Assembly: GCF_003967595.1 (NCBI RefSeq)
Contig: NZ_BIFW01000001.1
Location: 186,001-250,000, forward strand
Length of the DNA: 64,000 nucleotides
Direction of reading: 5' to 3'
Origin: Companilactobacillus musae
GTDB taxonomy: Bacteria > Bacillota > Bacilli > Lactobacillales > Lactobacillaceae
The position numbers and the translations under genes were made by a program. This document shows positions 15,963-22,941 of this stretch, one piece after another. Under the pieces are notes generated by a model. That model was not told the DNA's origin. It searched no databases and was given only the letters and a program-made list of their open reading frames with translations. The first letter of the stretch is position 1. The number at the start of each line of letters is the position of its first letter.

Positions 15963-16739
15963 TTATTTATTTATATTATCAATTTTTGATTCTAGTTTTT
16001 TGATATCCTCATGCAGTTCCTTGTTTTCTCTAGTGAGATCAGCCAGTTTCGATAATATTTCATCGCTATTATCGTTATCAGCAGTGTGATTTTGAATAAA
16101 GTAGGAACTGATAGAACTTGTTAACGTCCCTATAAAACCAACACCTACAAACATTAGAATAACGGATGCAATTCTACCAATTAAAGTATGAGGGGATATA
16201 TCACCATATCCAACGGTAGTTGCTGTTACTATTGCCCACCAAAGTGCGTTGCTCAATGAGATACCTTCAGACAGTGAGTAGAGAATTGCCGAAATTAATA
16301 GTGCTAAAATGCTGATCACTATTAGATAAATCAATCCATTTATTTTTAAAAATCTCAGTATGTTTTTTCTGAATTTTCCAGACACTCCAATAAATCTAAT
16401 AAACATGAATATCCTAGATAACTTCAAAACTCTAAAGATTCTAAACATTCTAAAAACACGAAATGTAGAGAATATTGAATTAAATGGAATTATAGCTAGT
16501 AAATCAACGATATTGTGTGTGAAAAATTGCCATTTATTTTTTGAATAAAAAAATCTACCAAAGTAATCAACAGTAAAGATTAGCAGGGTAGCATCATCAA
16601 TATAAACGAATGGCGGTTTATCTATATTGATTCCATGCACAAAGCCTAAAAATAGGGTGACTAGCGATAAAGTACCTGCAAGAATAATTATGAAATAATA
16701 TCCTGATTTAACCTTTTGATTAGACAATAATTTTTCCAT
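15963..16739 (-). CDS. Voltage-gated potassium channel-like protein
   Basis: Six-helix ion channel of 258 residues. The pore has the K+ selectivity filter TVGYGD (175-180) before the last helix. The fourth segment is a textbook voltage sensor with a positive residue at every third position: R94, R97, R100, R103, K106, R109. A coiled coil (EILSKLADLTRENKELHEDIKKLE) forms the cytoplasmic tail, as in tetrameric Kv channels. The start is three bases after the ImmA-like stop, with GGAGAT as site, so it is co-translated with repressor genes. Some prophages carry ion-channel genes of this class; a role in membrane-potential based exclusion or lysogen fitness is inference. Confidence 0.85.
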   Translation of the reverse strand: MEKLLSNQKVKSGYYFIIILAGTLSLVTLFLGFVHGINIDKPPFVYIDDATLLIFTVDYFGRFFYSKNKWQFFTHNIVDLLAIIPFNSIFSTFRVFRMFRIFRVLKLSRIFMFIRFIGVSGKFRKNILRFLKINGLIYLIVISILALLISAILYSLSEGISLSNALWWAIVTATTVGYGDISPHTLIGRIASVILMFVGVGFIGTLTSSISSYFIQNHTADNDNSDEILSKLADLTRENKELHEDIKKLESKIDNINK

Positions 16740-16740
16740 G

Positions 16741-17157
16741 CTAATCTCCTATATTAGGAAGTCCATAGTTCCATCTTAGATCAGAGTAAGTATCAGGTAA
16801 GTGATCATGTTCTTCAACGTAAAGTTTGGTAACCACCGCCATTGCAAACTCATCAGCGCTATTTTCAGACCTATCCTTAAATCTCATGTTGGAAGAGTAG
16901 TAGGCTGTTAACCCCTCTATTACGTGGCATAATTCATGGGCTAATACGAAATAATTTTGGTTGTTGTATCTGATTATGTTAGACATCATGATTATAGGCT
17001 TATCGTTGTAATATAGTGTTTCAGCAAGTGGCTTATCAGCTACTTCTTTCCAATATATCTGAATATTTAATTTATCAGCCCAAGTAAATGGAGCAAATGT
17101 GCTATATCTTTTACCAATGGCAAAAACTAACTTATTTAGTTCTCTTGTTACTGTCAT
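16741..17157 (-). CDS. ImmA/IrrE-family metallopeptidase
   Basis: Protein of 138 residues with the zinc motif HELCH (74-78) in YFVLAHELCHVIEGL, plus a downstream acidic patch (ENSADEFAMAVV) that gives the third ligand. In ICEBs1 and many phages such proteases cleave the partner repressor to induce the element after DNA damage. Its start overlaps the end of the repressor gene by 26 bp. That pairing, and its place in the module, support this role here. Confidence 0.85.
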   Translation of the reverse strand: MTVTRELNKLVFAIGKRYSTFAPFTWADKLNIQIYWKEVADKPLAETLYYNDKPIIMMSNIIRYNNQNYFVLAHELCHVIEGLTAYYSSNMRFKDRSENSADEFAMAVVTKLYVEEHDHLPDTYSDLRWNYGLPNIGD

Positions 17158-17527
17158 CGGTATCGCTTCTTTCTTTCTTGCGTTGGTCCCAAAAGATTTG
17201 AGTTAAAGCAATTTCTAATTTAGCTTTTTGTTCTTCAGTTAATTCATCACCGTCGTAGAAGGCACCCACTAGATTTCTGTCCAAGAAGAATTTCAGATCT
17301 ACGGTGTCTTTTTGTTTTGCCCATTGTGGTGTCTCGTTTCTTCCATATAAGTAATCAAGTGTGACATCAAATATATCTGCCAATTTTACGGTGGTTGCCA
17401 TAGGTGGCTCTCTAGTTCCACGTTCCCAAGTACCAATGGTCTTTTCAGAAACCCCAATCTTGTCAGAAAGGCTTGCCTGCGTATAACTATTAGAAATTCT
17501 TAGTGCTCTTAATCGTTGACCGAACAT
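17132..17527 (-). CDS. cI-like XRE-family repressor (ImmR type)
   Basis: Repressor of 131 residues. The N-terminal HTH_3 domain spans about 5-60 (LRALRISNSYTQASLSDKIGV, SEKTIGTWERG). The C-terminal part is acidic and helical (ELTEEQKAKLEIALTQ) and is the expected target of the ImmA-like protease. The start is ATG 17527 because GGAGGTG lies directly upstream; a longer frame to 17581 has no site. It is transcribed leftward and presumably represses the rightward promoter through the CTAC-N5-GTAG operators in front of it. Confidence 0.85.
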   Translation of the reverse strand: MFGQRLRALRISNSYTQASLSDKIGVSEKTIGTWERGTREPPMATTVKLADIFDVTLDYLYGRNETPQWAKQKDTVDLKFFLDRNLVGAFYDGDELTEEQKAKLEIALTQIFWDQRKKERSDTDDSNKRTK

Positions 17528-17552
17528 ATTGTCACCTCCTAAAAATATGATA

Positions 17553-17565
17553 CTACGTATTGTAG
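17553..17565. promoter_or_regulatory. Operator 1 for the element repressor
   Basis: CTACGTATTGTAG, a 13-bp dyad CTAC-N5-GTAG, 26 bp before the repressor ATG. It sits next to the likely -10 (TATCAT, minus strand) of the repressor promoter, where binding could autoregulate. Confidence 0.55.
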
Positions 17566-17607
17566 CATTGAAATAACCCACAAAAAGTAGCTATTTATAT
17601 TAGTACA

Positions 17608-17620
17608 CTACATAACGTAG
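17608..17620. promoter_or_regulatory. Operator 2 for the element repressor
   Basis: CTACATAACGTAG, the same CTAC-N5-GTAG dyad as operator 1. It ends five bases before the rightward TATAAT and so covers the -35 region. Between the two is a half-site GTAG at 17587-17590. Confidence 0.6.
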
Positions 17621-17622
17621 TC

Positions 17623-17631
17623 TGATATAAT
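17623..17631 (+). promoter_or_regulatory. Rightward (PR-type) promoter, extended -10
   Basis: TGATATAAT (TGn followed by TATAAT) without a good -35 hexamer; the operator fills that position. It drives the small genes at 17664-18155. A repressed lytic or excision promoter is the classical role. Confidence 0.6.
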
Positions 17632-17663
17632 AACTGTAATAAGGAAAGAGGAGGTAAAAGAAA

Positions 17664-17753
17664 TTGAGCAAAATAAAAAAGCCAAAAAAGATTAGCTTAA
17701 CCTTCGAAATCAATCTAATCATTTTGACTTTAGAAATTACCATAGAATGGTAA
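17664..17753 (+). CDS. Small peptide, 29 residues, first gene from the rightward promoter
   Basis: TTG start with a strong AGAGGAGG site eight bases upstream. The peptide has a lysine-rich start (SKIKKPKK) and a hydrophobic second half (INLIILTLEITIEW). In temperate phages this position holds cro; this peptide is too short for that. A hairpin with CCAAGGAG/TCTTTGG follows at 17761-17787. It could be a type I toxin-like or leader peptide. The ribosome site is the main evidence. Confidence 0.4.
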   Translation: MSKIKKPKKISLTFEINLIILTLEITIEW

Positions 17754-17826
17754 TACCAGACCAAGGAGAGAAACCTCCCTCTTTGGTGCACCTAAAATAT
17801 ACTATATTTGCTCAATTAAATCCAAT

Positions 17827-17952
17827 ATGACAAAAACATTATTAAAAACAAAACATGTAAATATAAAGGCAACAAAAACGAAGCCTACTTTAAAAGTTGC
17901 TATAATTTGGTTAATAATTATATCTTTTATCGTGTGGTTAATAATTAAATAA
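17827..17952 (+). CDS. Small membrane peptide, 41 residues
   Basis: ATG 17827 to TAA 17952. The N-terminal half is basic with ten lysines; the C-terminal half is one transmembrane helix (VAIIWLIIISFIVWLII). No good ribosome site precedes the ATG, which lowers confidence, though TAA lies in the site of the next gene, as in a compact operon. It could be a holin-like or toxin-like peptide. Confidence 0.4.
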   Translation: MTKTLLKTKHVNIKATKTKPTLKVAIIWLIIISFIVWLIIK

Positions 17953-17963
17953 GGAGAAAAGAA

Positions 17964-18155
17964 ATGGTAGAAAAATTAACAGAGGCTCGTATTAAGGCAA
18001 ATAAAAAATGGGATGAAAAAAACAAGGAACGTACTAGTTATTTAAGATCTCGTTCCAGTGCCAAAAGTTTTATTAAAAATAAAGCAACTAAAGAAGATAT
18101 TGATATGCTCAAAGATGTCATGAAGGACCGATTAAATGACTTAAAGGGTGTTTAG
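17964..18155 (+). CDS. Small conserved-type protein, possible ribbon-helix-helix
   Basis: Protein of 63 residues with an AAGGAG site. It opens MVEKLTEARIKANKKWDEKN, continues SRSSAKSFIKNKAT and ends with a charged helix EDIDMLKDVMKDRLNDL. Proteins with this layout are frequent on plasmids and integrative elements of lactic acid bacteria, where they appear as small regulators; a ribbon-helix-helix fold is my guess. It is the last gene before the right end. Confidence 0.6.
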   Translation: MVEKLTEARIKANKKWDEKNKERTSYLRSRSSAKSFIKNKATKEDIDMLKDVMKDRLNDLKGV

Positions 18156-18219
18156 CATATATAATTAAGTAGAAACAGAGACGCTGAAATGAAGTAGTTG
18201 TAATTAATTGATATTAAAA

Positions 18220-18239
18220 TTGGCACATTTTTGGCACAT
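18220..18239. repeat. Arm-type repeat near the right end
   Basis: TTGGCACATTTTTGGCACAT, identical to 10663-10682. It is 86 bp from the right att repeat. The stretch 18156-18324 holds no gene apart from this site and a short vestige that reads like the end of rluB. Confidence 0.65.
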
Positions 18240-18324
18240 TTTCAGATGAAAATATTAGTTTTGAGTATGATGTTGTCGGTTACTATTAGGTATATTTTGC
18301 TGTAAAAACAAGGTATATTTATCA

Positions 18325-18502
18325 TCAATAACTAAATGGTATTGTTCCCATAACAACTCTTCAGTTGCCATATATCAAGGTGTCTGTTATATTAAAATCA
18401 TAAAATTAAATAATTGGTTTTCAGGGCAGGGTGAGATTCCCGACCGGCGGTAAAGTCCGCGACCCAACTTAGTTGGTCGAATTGGTGCGATTCCAATACC
18501 GA
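18325..18502 (+). repeat. Right att-like direct repeat (178 bp)
   Basis: Identical to 10338-10515. Just left of it, TATC also matches the rluB end after a single mismatch, showing that the element side carries an rluB-like 3' end. Right of it the FMN riboswitch continues into its closing helix and ribU. Confidence 0.95.
18365..18393 (+). promoter_or_regulatory. ribU promoter
   Basis: TTGCCA, 17-bp spacer, TATATT, about 25 bp before the aptamer begins. It lies entirely inside the right repeat, so this working promoter could be element-delivered or host-derived. Confidence 0.75.
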
Positions 18503-18573
18503 TAGTTAAAGTCTAGATGGAAGAAAACAGAGTAAGGTCTGTTTTGGTGTGCCCAAAATAGGCCTTTTTTCTT
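18415..18573 (+). promoter_or_regulatory. FMN riboswitch (RFN element) controlling ribU
   Basis: Complete RFN aptamer 18415-18526: GGCAGGGTGA, CCCGACCGGCGGT, AAGTCCGCGA, variable hairpin CCAACTTAGTTGG, GTGCGATTCC, CCGATAGTTAAAGTCT and GATGG with a closing GAAAA that pairs with the 5' TTTTC. The expression platform is a terminator at 18534-18573 (AAGGTCTGTTTTGG facing CCAAAATAGGCCTT, then TTTTTT). FMN binding should terminate transcription before ribU. The direct-repeat boundary (18502) falls inside this aptamer. Confidence 0.93.
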
Positions 18574-18602
18574 TGGAAATCAATTGAGAGAGGTTGATTC
18601 TA

Positions 18603-19154
18603 ATGGGGAAAAGTACGTATAAGGTTCAAGAAGTAGTAGGTGTTTCAATTTTTGCGGCGTTAGGAGCCATTCTAATGTTCTTTGAATTTCCAGTTTTAAT
18701 ATGGTTACCTTTCTTAAAGGTAGACTTGAGTGATGTAGTTACATTAATTGGAACTTTTGCTTTTGGTCCAGTAGGTGGAATCATGATTGCTTTAATTAAA
18801 TCAATGGTTCATTTGTTAGTTACTGGTACCGGTCTGGCAGGTTTAATTGGTGATGGGGCAGCTTTTGTCGGATCAGTGGCCTTGTTGATACCATTCAATC
18901 ATTTCTGGAAGAAAGATAAAAAAATTACTGCTGTAATAATGGGAACTATTTCTTTGACTGTTATTATGTCGATTTTAAATTATTTAGTTGTAATGCCACT
19001 GTACATGAACGTAATTGGCATGCAACTAAATATGAGTTTAGCTAAATATGTGGCAACAGGGGTAATTCCTTTTAATATCGTCAAGGCGCTGATCATTTCA
19101 GCAGCATTTATTATCATTTATCCTCGAATTAAGAGCCGTTTTGCGATTAAATAG
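18603..19154 (+). CDS. ribU: Riboflavin ECF transporter S component RibU
   Basis: Integral membrane S component of 183 residues with six hydrophobic segments. It binds riboflavin and works with the shared EcfAA'T module encoded elsewhere. Family features: KVDLSDVVTLIGTFAFGPVGGI near the second helix and the NYLVVMPLYM region. I chose ATG 18603 nine bases after GAGAGAGG; a TTG three codons earlier overlaps that site. The FMN riboswitch directly upstream supports the substrate. Its usual upstream neighbour rluB is now 8 kb away because of the inserted element. Confidence 0.93.
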   Translation: MGKSTYKVQEVVGVSIFAALGAILMFFEFPVLIWLPFLKVDLSDVVTLIGTFAFGPVGGIMIALIKSMVHLLVTGTGLAGLIGDGAAFVGSVALLIPFNHFWKKDKKITAVIMGTISLTVIMSILNYLVVMPLYMNVIGMQLNMSLAKYVATGVIPFNIVKALIISAAFIIIYPRIKSRFAIK

Positions 19155-19245
19155 GCCTTCTAATGAAATTTTATAAATCTTTAAAGAAAAATTTTAAACT
19201 TTTATGATATGCTTTAAGAGATAGAAATTAGGAGGTTGGTTTTTA

Positions 19246-20367
19246 ATGGCCGATAATGATAAAAACAATATGTCTGGCGATTCACGTGTTCCTAAATCCA
19301 CTCAAGGACTAGAGGGATCTGTCAGTCTTGAGGATTTGAAGAAATATCATCTAATTGATGCGGGTGATGTCAACACACCAACAAATGATGAAACTCTTGA
19401 TACTCAAACTTCTAATAATGATGAATCTCAAACTGAAACGAGTGTTGATTCTAATGAAAATGTTGATCAACCTGTTCCAGATGAGCCTCAACCTGAGGAA
19501 AATGACGATCATTTAAGCGAAGCAAAACAAGACGACGAGTCTGATAATATTAAAGACACTAATTTTGTGCCAGTTCCACCGGTAGATTCAAAGCCACAGG
19601 CACAGCCTGAGTCAATGGATTCAACAAGTGATGATTCTACTAATGAAGAGAAGTCAGAACCTCAATCTGAGGATGATGTTAAACCATGGGAAAAGAGCTT
19701 TGATTCAGATACTGACGATGATGGTCATGTTTCTCGGACAGTTACTAAAGAAAAGCAACGTGGAAATCATACTTTAGTTGTTACCTTAGTTATTGCCTTG
19801 ATTGTTATTATGTTTACACCAGTTGTAATCAATGCTGTTAAAGGTAGTGGTAGTTCTGATTTAGATAGTGAACAAACTCAAAAGTCTGTCGAAAATAAAG
19901 ATAAGACTGCCCGTAAAAAGGCTGCCAAGAAAGCTGCCGCTAAAAAGGCCGCTGCAGAGAAAAAAGAAGCTGCTGCTAAGGCAAAAGCTAAAGCAAAAAA
20001 AGAGGCTGCAAGCAAGAAGAGTTCCAGTTCAACTACTAAGTCAAACAGTAACAGTGATAACGATACTGTTAATAATGATAATAGTAGTAATACAACTAAT
20101 GACAATACTGCTTCTAACAATACTCAAAATAATCAGGCAACAACTGATAATACACAACAAACAAATCAACAAGCTTCATCTGATACAACTAATAACAACT
20201 CAACAACTGCTTCAACTGATAGTAATAGTGGTTCATACTATACGGTTAAAGCCGGTGATAACTGGTTTAGAATTGCTTACAATAACAATCTAACGACTGC
20301 TCAATTAAAGAGTTTGAACGGTAACGTTGGAACATTAACACCAGGTACATCTTTAAGAGTTAAATAA
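19246..20367 (+). CDS. Membrane-anchored LysM-domain protein
   Basis: Protein of 373 residues. Residues 1-170 are acidic and low in complexity (cytoplasmic); one transmembrane helix lies at about 176-198; an alanine/lysine-rich coiled stretch (KKAAKKAAAKKAAAEKKEAAAKA-like) and a serine/threonine/asparagine-rich stalk follow; a LysM domain (YYTVKAGDNWFRIAYNNN to the end) binds peptidoglycan. A type II topology with the LysM in the wall is expected. AGGAGG precedes the ATG, and a terminator follows. It may be a cell-wall anchoring or division-related factor; no enzyme domain is present. Confidence 0.85.
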   Translation: MADNDKNNMSGDSRVPKSTQGLEGSVSLEDLKKYHLIDAGDVNTPTNDETLDTQTSNNDESQTETSVDSNENVDQPVPDEPQPEENDDHLSEAKQDDESDNIKDTNFVPVPPVDSKPQAQPESMDSTSDDSTNEEKSEPQSEDDVKPWEKSFDSDTDDDGHVSRTVTKEKQRGNHTLVVTLVIALIVIMFTPVVINAVKGSGSSDLDSEQTQKSVENKDKTARKKAAKKAAAKKAAAEKKEAAAKAKAKAKKEAASKKSSSSTTKSNSNSDNDTVNNDNSSNTTNDNTASNNTQNNQATTDNTQQTNQQASSDTTNNNSTTASTDSNSGSYYTVKAGDNWFRIAYNNNLTTAQLKSLNGNVGTLTPGTSLRVK

Positions 20368-20378
20368 TTTTTGATTGT

Positions 20379-20412
20379 AGGGTCTCTGACAATTTTGTCT
20401 GGGCCCTTTTAT
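20379..20412 (+). terminator. Terminator after the LysM gene
   Basis: AGGGTCTCTGAC, AATTTT loop, GTCTGGGCCCT, then TTTT. It separates the LysM gene from cmk. Confidence 0.6.
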
Positions 20413-20430
20413 TAAGGAGAGAAATAATTA

Positions 20431-21090
20431 ATGCAAATTGCTATAGATGGCCCAGCATCAGCTGGTAAAAGTACCATTGCTAAATTGATTGCTAAGAATT
20501 TAAATTTTGTTTATTGTGATACTGGTGCAATGTATCGAACAGTAACATTGCTTGCAAAAAAGAATAATGTAGGTTATGGTGATACTCTCAATATTTTGAA
20601 ATTAATGTCAGAACATAAGATTCATTTTCTCAATCAAGCAGATGGTCAGCATGTACTGTTAGATGATGAAGATGTTTCTGACGCAATCAGAACAGAAGAG
20701 ATCACAAATAATGTCTCACAAGTTTCTGCAATCAAAGAAGTAAGAACTGAATTGGTTAAAATACAACGTGAGATGGCTAATGATATTAATATTGTAATGG
20801 ATGGTCGTGACATTGGGACAACTGTTTTGCCTAATGCTGAAGTGAAGATCTTTTTAATTGCTAGTGTTGAAGTACGTGCTCAAAGACGCTACAAGGAAAA
20901 TATCGAGCGTGGGATCAATACTCCTTTGAAAGAATTGCAAGATGAAATTGCCGCTAGAGATTATAAAGATTCTCATCGTAAGATTTCACCATTACGAAAA
21001 GCCGACGATGCAATTGAGGTTGATACCTCGAATATGACCATTGAAGAAGTAGTTAAAAAAGTAACTGAAATAGTTAACGAACATAAGTAG
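20431..21090 (+). CDS. cmk: Cytidylate kinase
   Basis: Cmk, 219 residues, phosphorylates CMP and dCMP with ATP. P-loop GPASAGKST near the start; the CMP-binding region includes [10 protein letters not shown] and [14 protein letters not shown]; the lid has [10 protein letters not shown] and the LEU...[13 protein letters not shown] block. AAGGAGAG precedes the ATG. It is followed 11 bp later by der, a frequent pair in Firmicutes (with rpsA-like genes elsewhere). Confidence 0.95.
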   Translation: MQIAIDGPASAGKSTIAKLIAKNLNFVYCDTGAMYRTVTLLAKKNNVGYGDTLNILKLMSEHKIHFLNQADGQHVLLDDEDVSDAIRTEEITNNVSQVSAIKEVRTELVKIQREMANDINIVMDGRDIGTTVLPNAEVKIFLIASVEVRAQRRYKENIERGINTPLKELQDEIAARDYKDSHRKISPLRKADDAIEVDTSNMTIEEVVKKVTEIVNEHK

Positions 21091-21101
21091 GGAGGCAAAA
21101 T

Positions 21102-22415
21102 ATGTCTGTTCCAGTAGTTGCGTTAGTAGGACGCCCCAATGTTGGGAAATCTACAATATTTAATCGAATTATTAATGAAAGACTTTCGATTGTTGAAGAT
21201 ACACCAGGTGTTACTAGAGATCGTATTTATTCACGTGCCAGTTGGTTAGGTCGCGAGTTCCGCTTGATCGATACTGGTGGTATTGAGATGAGCGGTGAAA
21301 AGATGTCCGTTCAAATTAAGAATCAAGCTGAAATTGCGATTGATGAGGCCGATGTAATCGTCTTTATCGTTAATGGTCAAAATAGTGTTACTAAAGAAGA
21401 TGAAGATGTTGCAAAGATTCTTTATCGAACTAAGAAACCAGTTATTTTAGCAGTAAATAAAGCTGATAACCCAGAACAACGTGAAAATATCTATGATTTC
21501 TATTCTCTAGGTTTCGGTGATCCTAATCCTATCTCTGGTGCCCAAGGTACTGGTTTGGGTGATCTTTTGGATGAAGTTGTCAAGGCTTTCCCAACTGATG
21601 AAAAAGATGAAGACGATGATACTATTAAGTTTAGTTTTATCGGTCGTCCCAATGTTGGTAAATCATCGTTGGTTAATGCTATTTTAGGTGATAATCGAGT
21701 TATTGTATCAGATATGCAGGGAACAACTCGGGATGCTATTGATACTAAGTATCATGATCAAAAGCTTGATAAAGACTTTACAATGATTGATACAGCTGGT
21801 ATTAGAAAACGTGGTAAAGTTTACGAAAATACTGAAAAATATTCAGTTTTGCGTGCTTTGAGCGCGATTGATAAATCAGATGTTGTCTGCGTAGTCTTGA
21901 ATGCCGAAGAAGGTATCCGTGAACAAGATAAACGTGTTGCTGGCTATGCTCATAATGCTGGTAAGGGTGTTATCATCGTTGTTAATAAATGGGATACTTT
22001 GAAAAAAGATACTAATACCATGAAGGACTTTGAAAACCAAATAAGGGATGAATTCCAATATTTGTCATATGCGCCAATTCTCTTTACTTCCGCTATTAAG
22101 GGTCAACGTTTAGATCAGATTCCCGAATTAGTTGAAAGAGTTTACGCAAACCGCGATCGTAGAATTCAATCTTCTGTTCTTAATGATTTGTTGTTGCGTG
22201 CCACTTCAATTGCACCAACGCCATTGGTTAATGGTAAACGTCTAAGAATCTATTACATGACTCAAGTTGCTATTCAACCACCAACATTTGTTGTTTTTGT
22301 AAATGAAACTGAGTTACTTCATTTCTCATATGAACGTTTCTTGAAGAATCAATTACGAGAAACTTTTGATTTTGAAGGAACTCCAATTAAGATTTTACCA
22401 AGGAAGCGAAAGTAA
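21102..22415 (+). CDS. der: Ribosome biogenesis GTPase Der (EngA)
   Basis: Der, 437 residues, with two tandem GTPase domains and a C-terminal KH-like domain, needed for 50S assembly. G1 motifs GRPNVGKST (about 9-17) and GRPNVGKSS (about 180), G3 DTGG and DTAG, G4 NKAD and NKWD. The KH-like end includes [28 protein letters not shown] before the start at 21102. Confidence 0.96.
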   Translation: MSVPVVALVGRPNVGKSTIFNRIINERLSIVEDTPGVTRDRIYSRASWLGREFRLIDTGGIEMSGEKMSVQIKNQAEIAIDEADVIVFIVNGQNSVTKEDEDVAKILYRTKKPVILAVNKADNPEQRENIYDFYSLGFGDPNPISGAQGTGLGDLLDEVVKAFPTDEKDEDDDTIKFSFIGRPNVGKSSLVNAILGDNRVIVSDMQGTTRDAIDTKYHDQKLDKDFTMIDTAGIRKRGKVYENTEKYSVLRALSAIDKSDVVCVVLNAEEGIREQDKRVAGYAHNAGKGVIIVVNKWDTLKKDTNTMKDFENQIRDEFQYLSYAPILFTSAIKGQRLDQIPELVERVYANRDRRIQSSVLNDLLLRATSIAPTPLVNGKRLRIYYMTQVAIQPPTFVVFVNETELLHFSYERFLKNQLRETFDFEGTPIKILPRKRK

Positions 22416-22601
22416 GCTAATAGGTCGGTATTTGACCCGTTTTTATAAAAATAATTATATTTAGTAAGAATTATGTTAAAAAATGGCCTAAATGCTTGCC
22501 ACATCGGCATTGCTATGGTAATTTTGTACATAGAATAATGAACGCATTAATAAAAGTTCATGTGTTCTAAATTTTTTACAATTATCCGGAGGTATTCACA
22601 T

Positions 22602-22877
22602 ATGGCAAATAAAGCTGAACTTATTGATAGTGTAGCAAGTAAGACAGGTTTGACAAAGAAGGATGCAACTTCTGCTGTTGATGCTGTTTTCGAAACAATC
22701 CAAGAAAACTTATCAGAAGGCAACAAAGTTCAATTGATTGGCTTTGGTAACTTCGAAGTTCGTCAACGTGCTGCTCGTAAGGGTCGTAACCCACAAACTG
22801 GCGAAGAAATTAAGATTCCTGCAAGCAAGGTTCCTGCATTTAAACCAGGTAAGGCTTTGAAGGATTCAGTTAAATAG
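22602..22877 (+). CDS. hup: DNA-binding protein HU
   Basis: Nucleoid protein of 91 residues with the HU/IHF fold: [17 protein letters not shown] at the start, [21 protein letters not shown] for the DNA-bending arm, and the end [16 protein letters not shown] 22602 has CCGGAGGT at the right distance; an upstream in-frame extension would run through that site. Its own promoter lies in 22500-22560 (TTGCTA and AT-rich -10), and a terminator follows. Confidence 0.95.
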   Translation: MANKAELIDSVASKTGLTKKDATSAVDAVFETIQENLSEGNKVQLIGFGNFEVRQRAARKGRNPQTGEEIKIPASKVPAFKPGKALKDSVK

Positions 22878-22889
22878 TTAGAAATACAA

Positions 22890-22916
22890 CGGGCGGTCGG
22901 ATGACCGTCTTTTTTT
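22890..22916 (+). terminator. Terminator after HU
   Basis: GGCGGTC, short loop, GACCGTC, then seven T, just before the TPR gene. Confidence 0.75.
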
Positions 22917-22941
22917 ACGCAAAAATATGGAGGTATTAAAT

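Larger units (their letters stand above)
10338..18502. mobile_element. Integrated phage-like element of about 8 kb inserted in the ribU FMN riboswitch
   Basis: Bounded by two 178-bp identical direct repeats, 10338-10515 and 18325-18502. Contents in order: a 114-residue gene (+), frameshifted integrase (-), small ORF (+), HEPN-motif protein, lipoprotein, PemK/MazF-like protein, secreted protein, K+ channel, ImmA-like peptidase, cI-like repressor (all -), then three small genes (+) from the opposite side of the repressor promoter region. The layout is the lysogeny module of a temperate phage or ICE: integrase beside one att site, repressor/ImmA facing a divergent promoter. No replication, packaging, capsid, lysis or conjugation genes exist, so it is either a deletion remnant or a satellite-like element. 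rluB and ribU would be adjacent without it. Confidence 0.85.

Noticed and set aside
19868-20293. ORF inside the LysM gene in another frame
   Set aside because: It mirrors the Lys/Ala and Asn/Thr low-complexity DNA of the real gene and has no start site.
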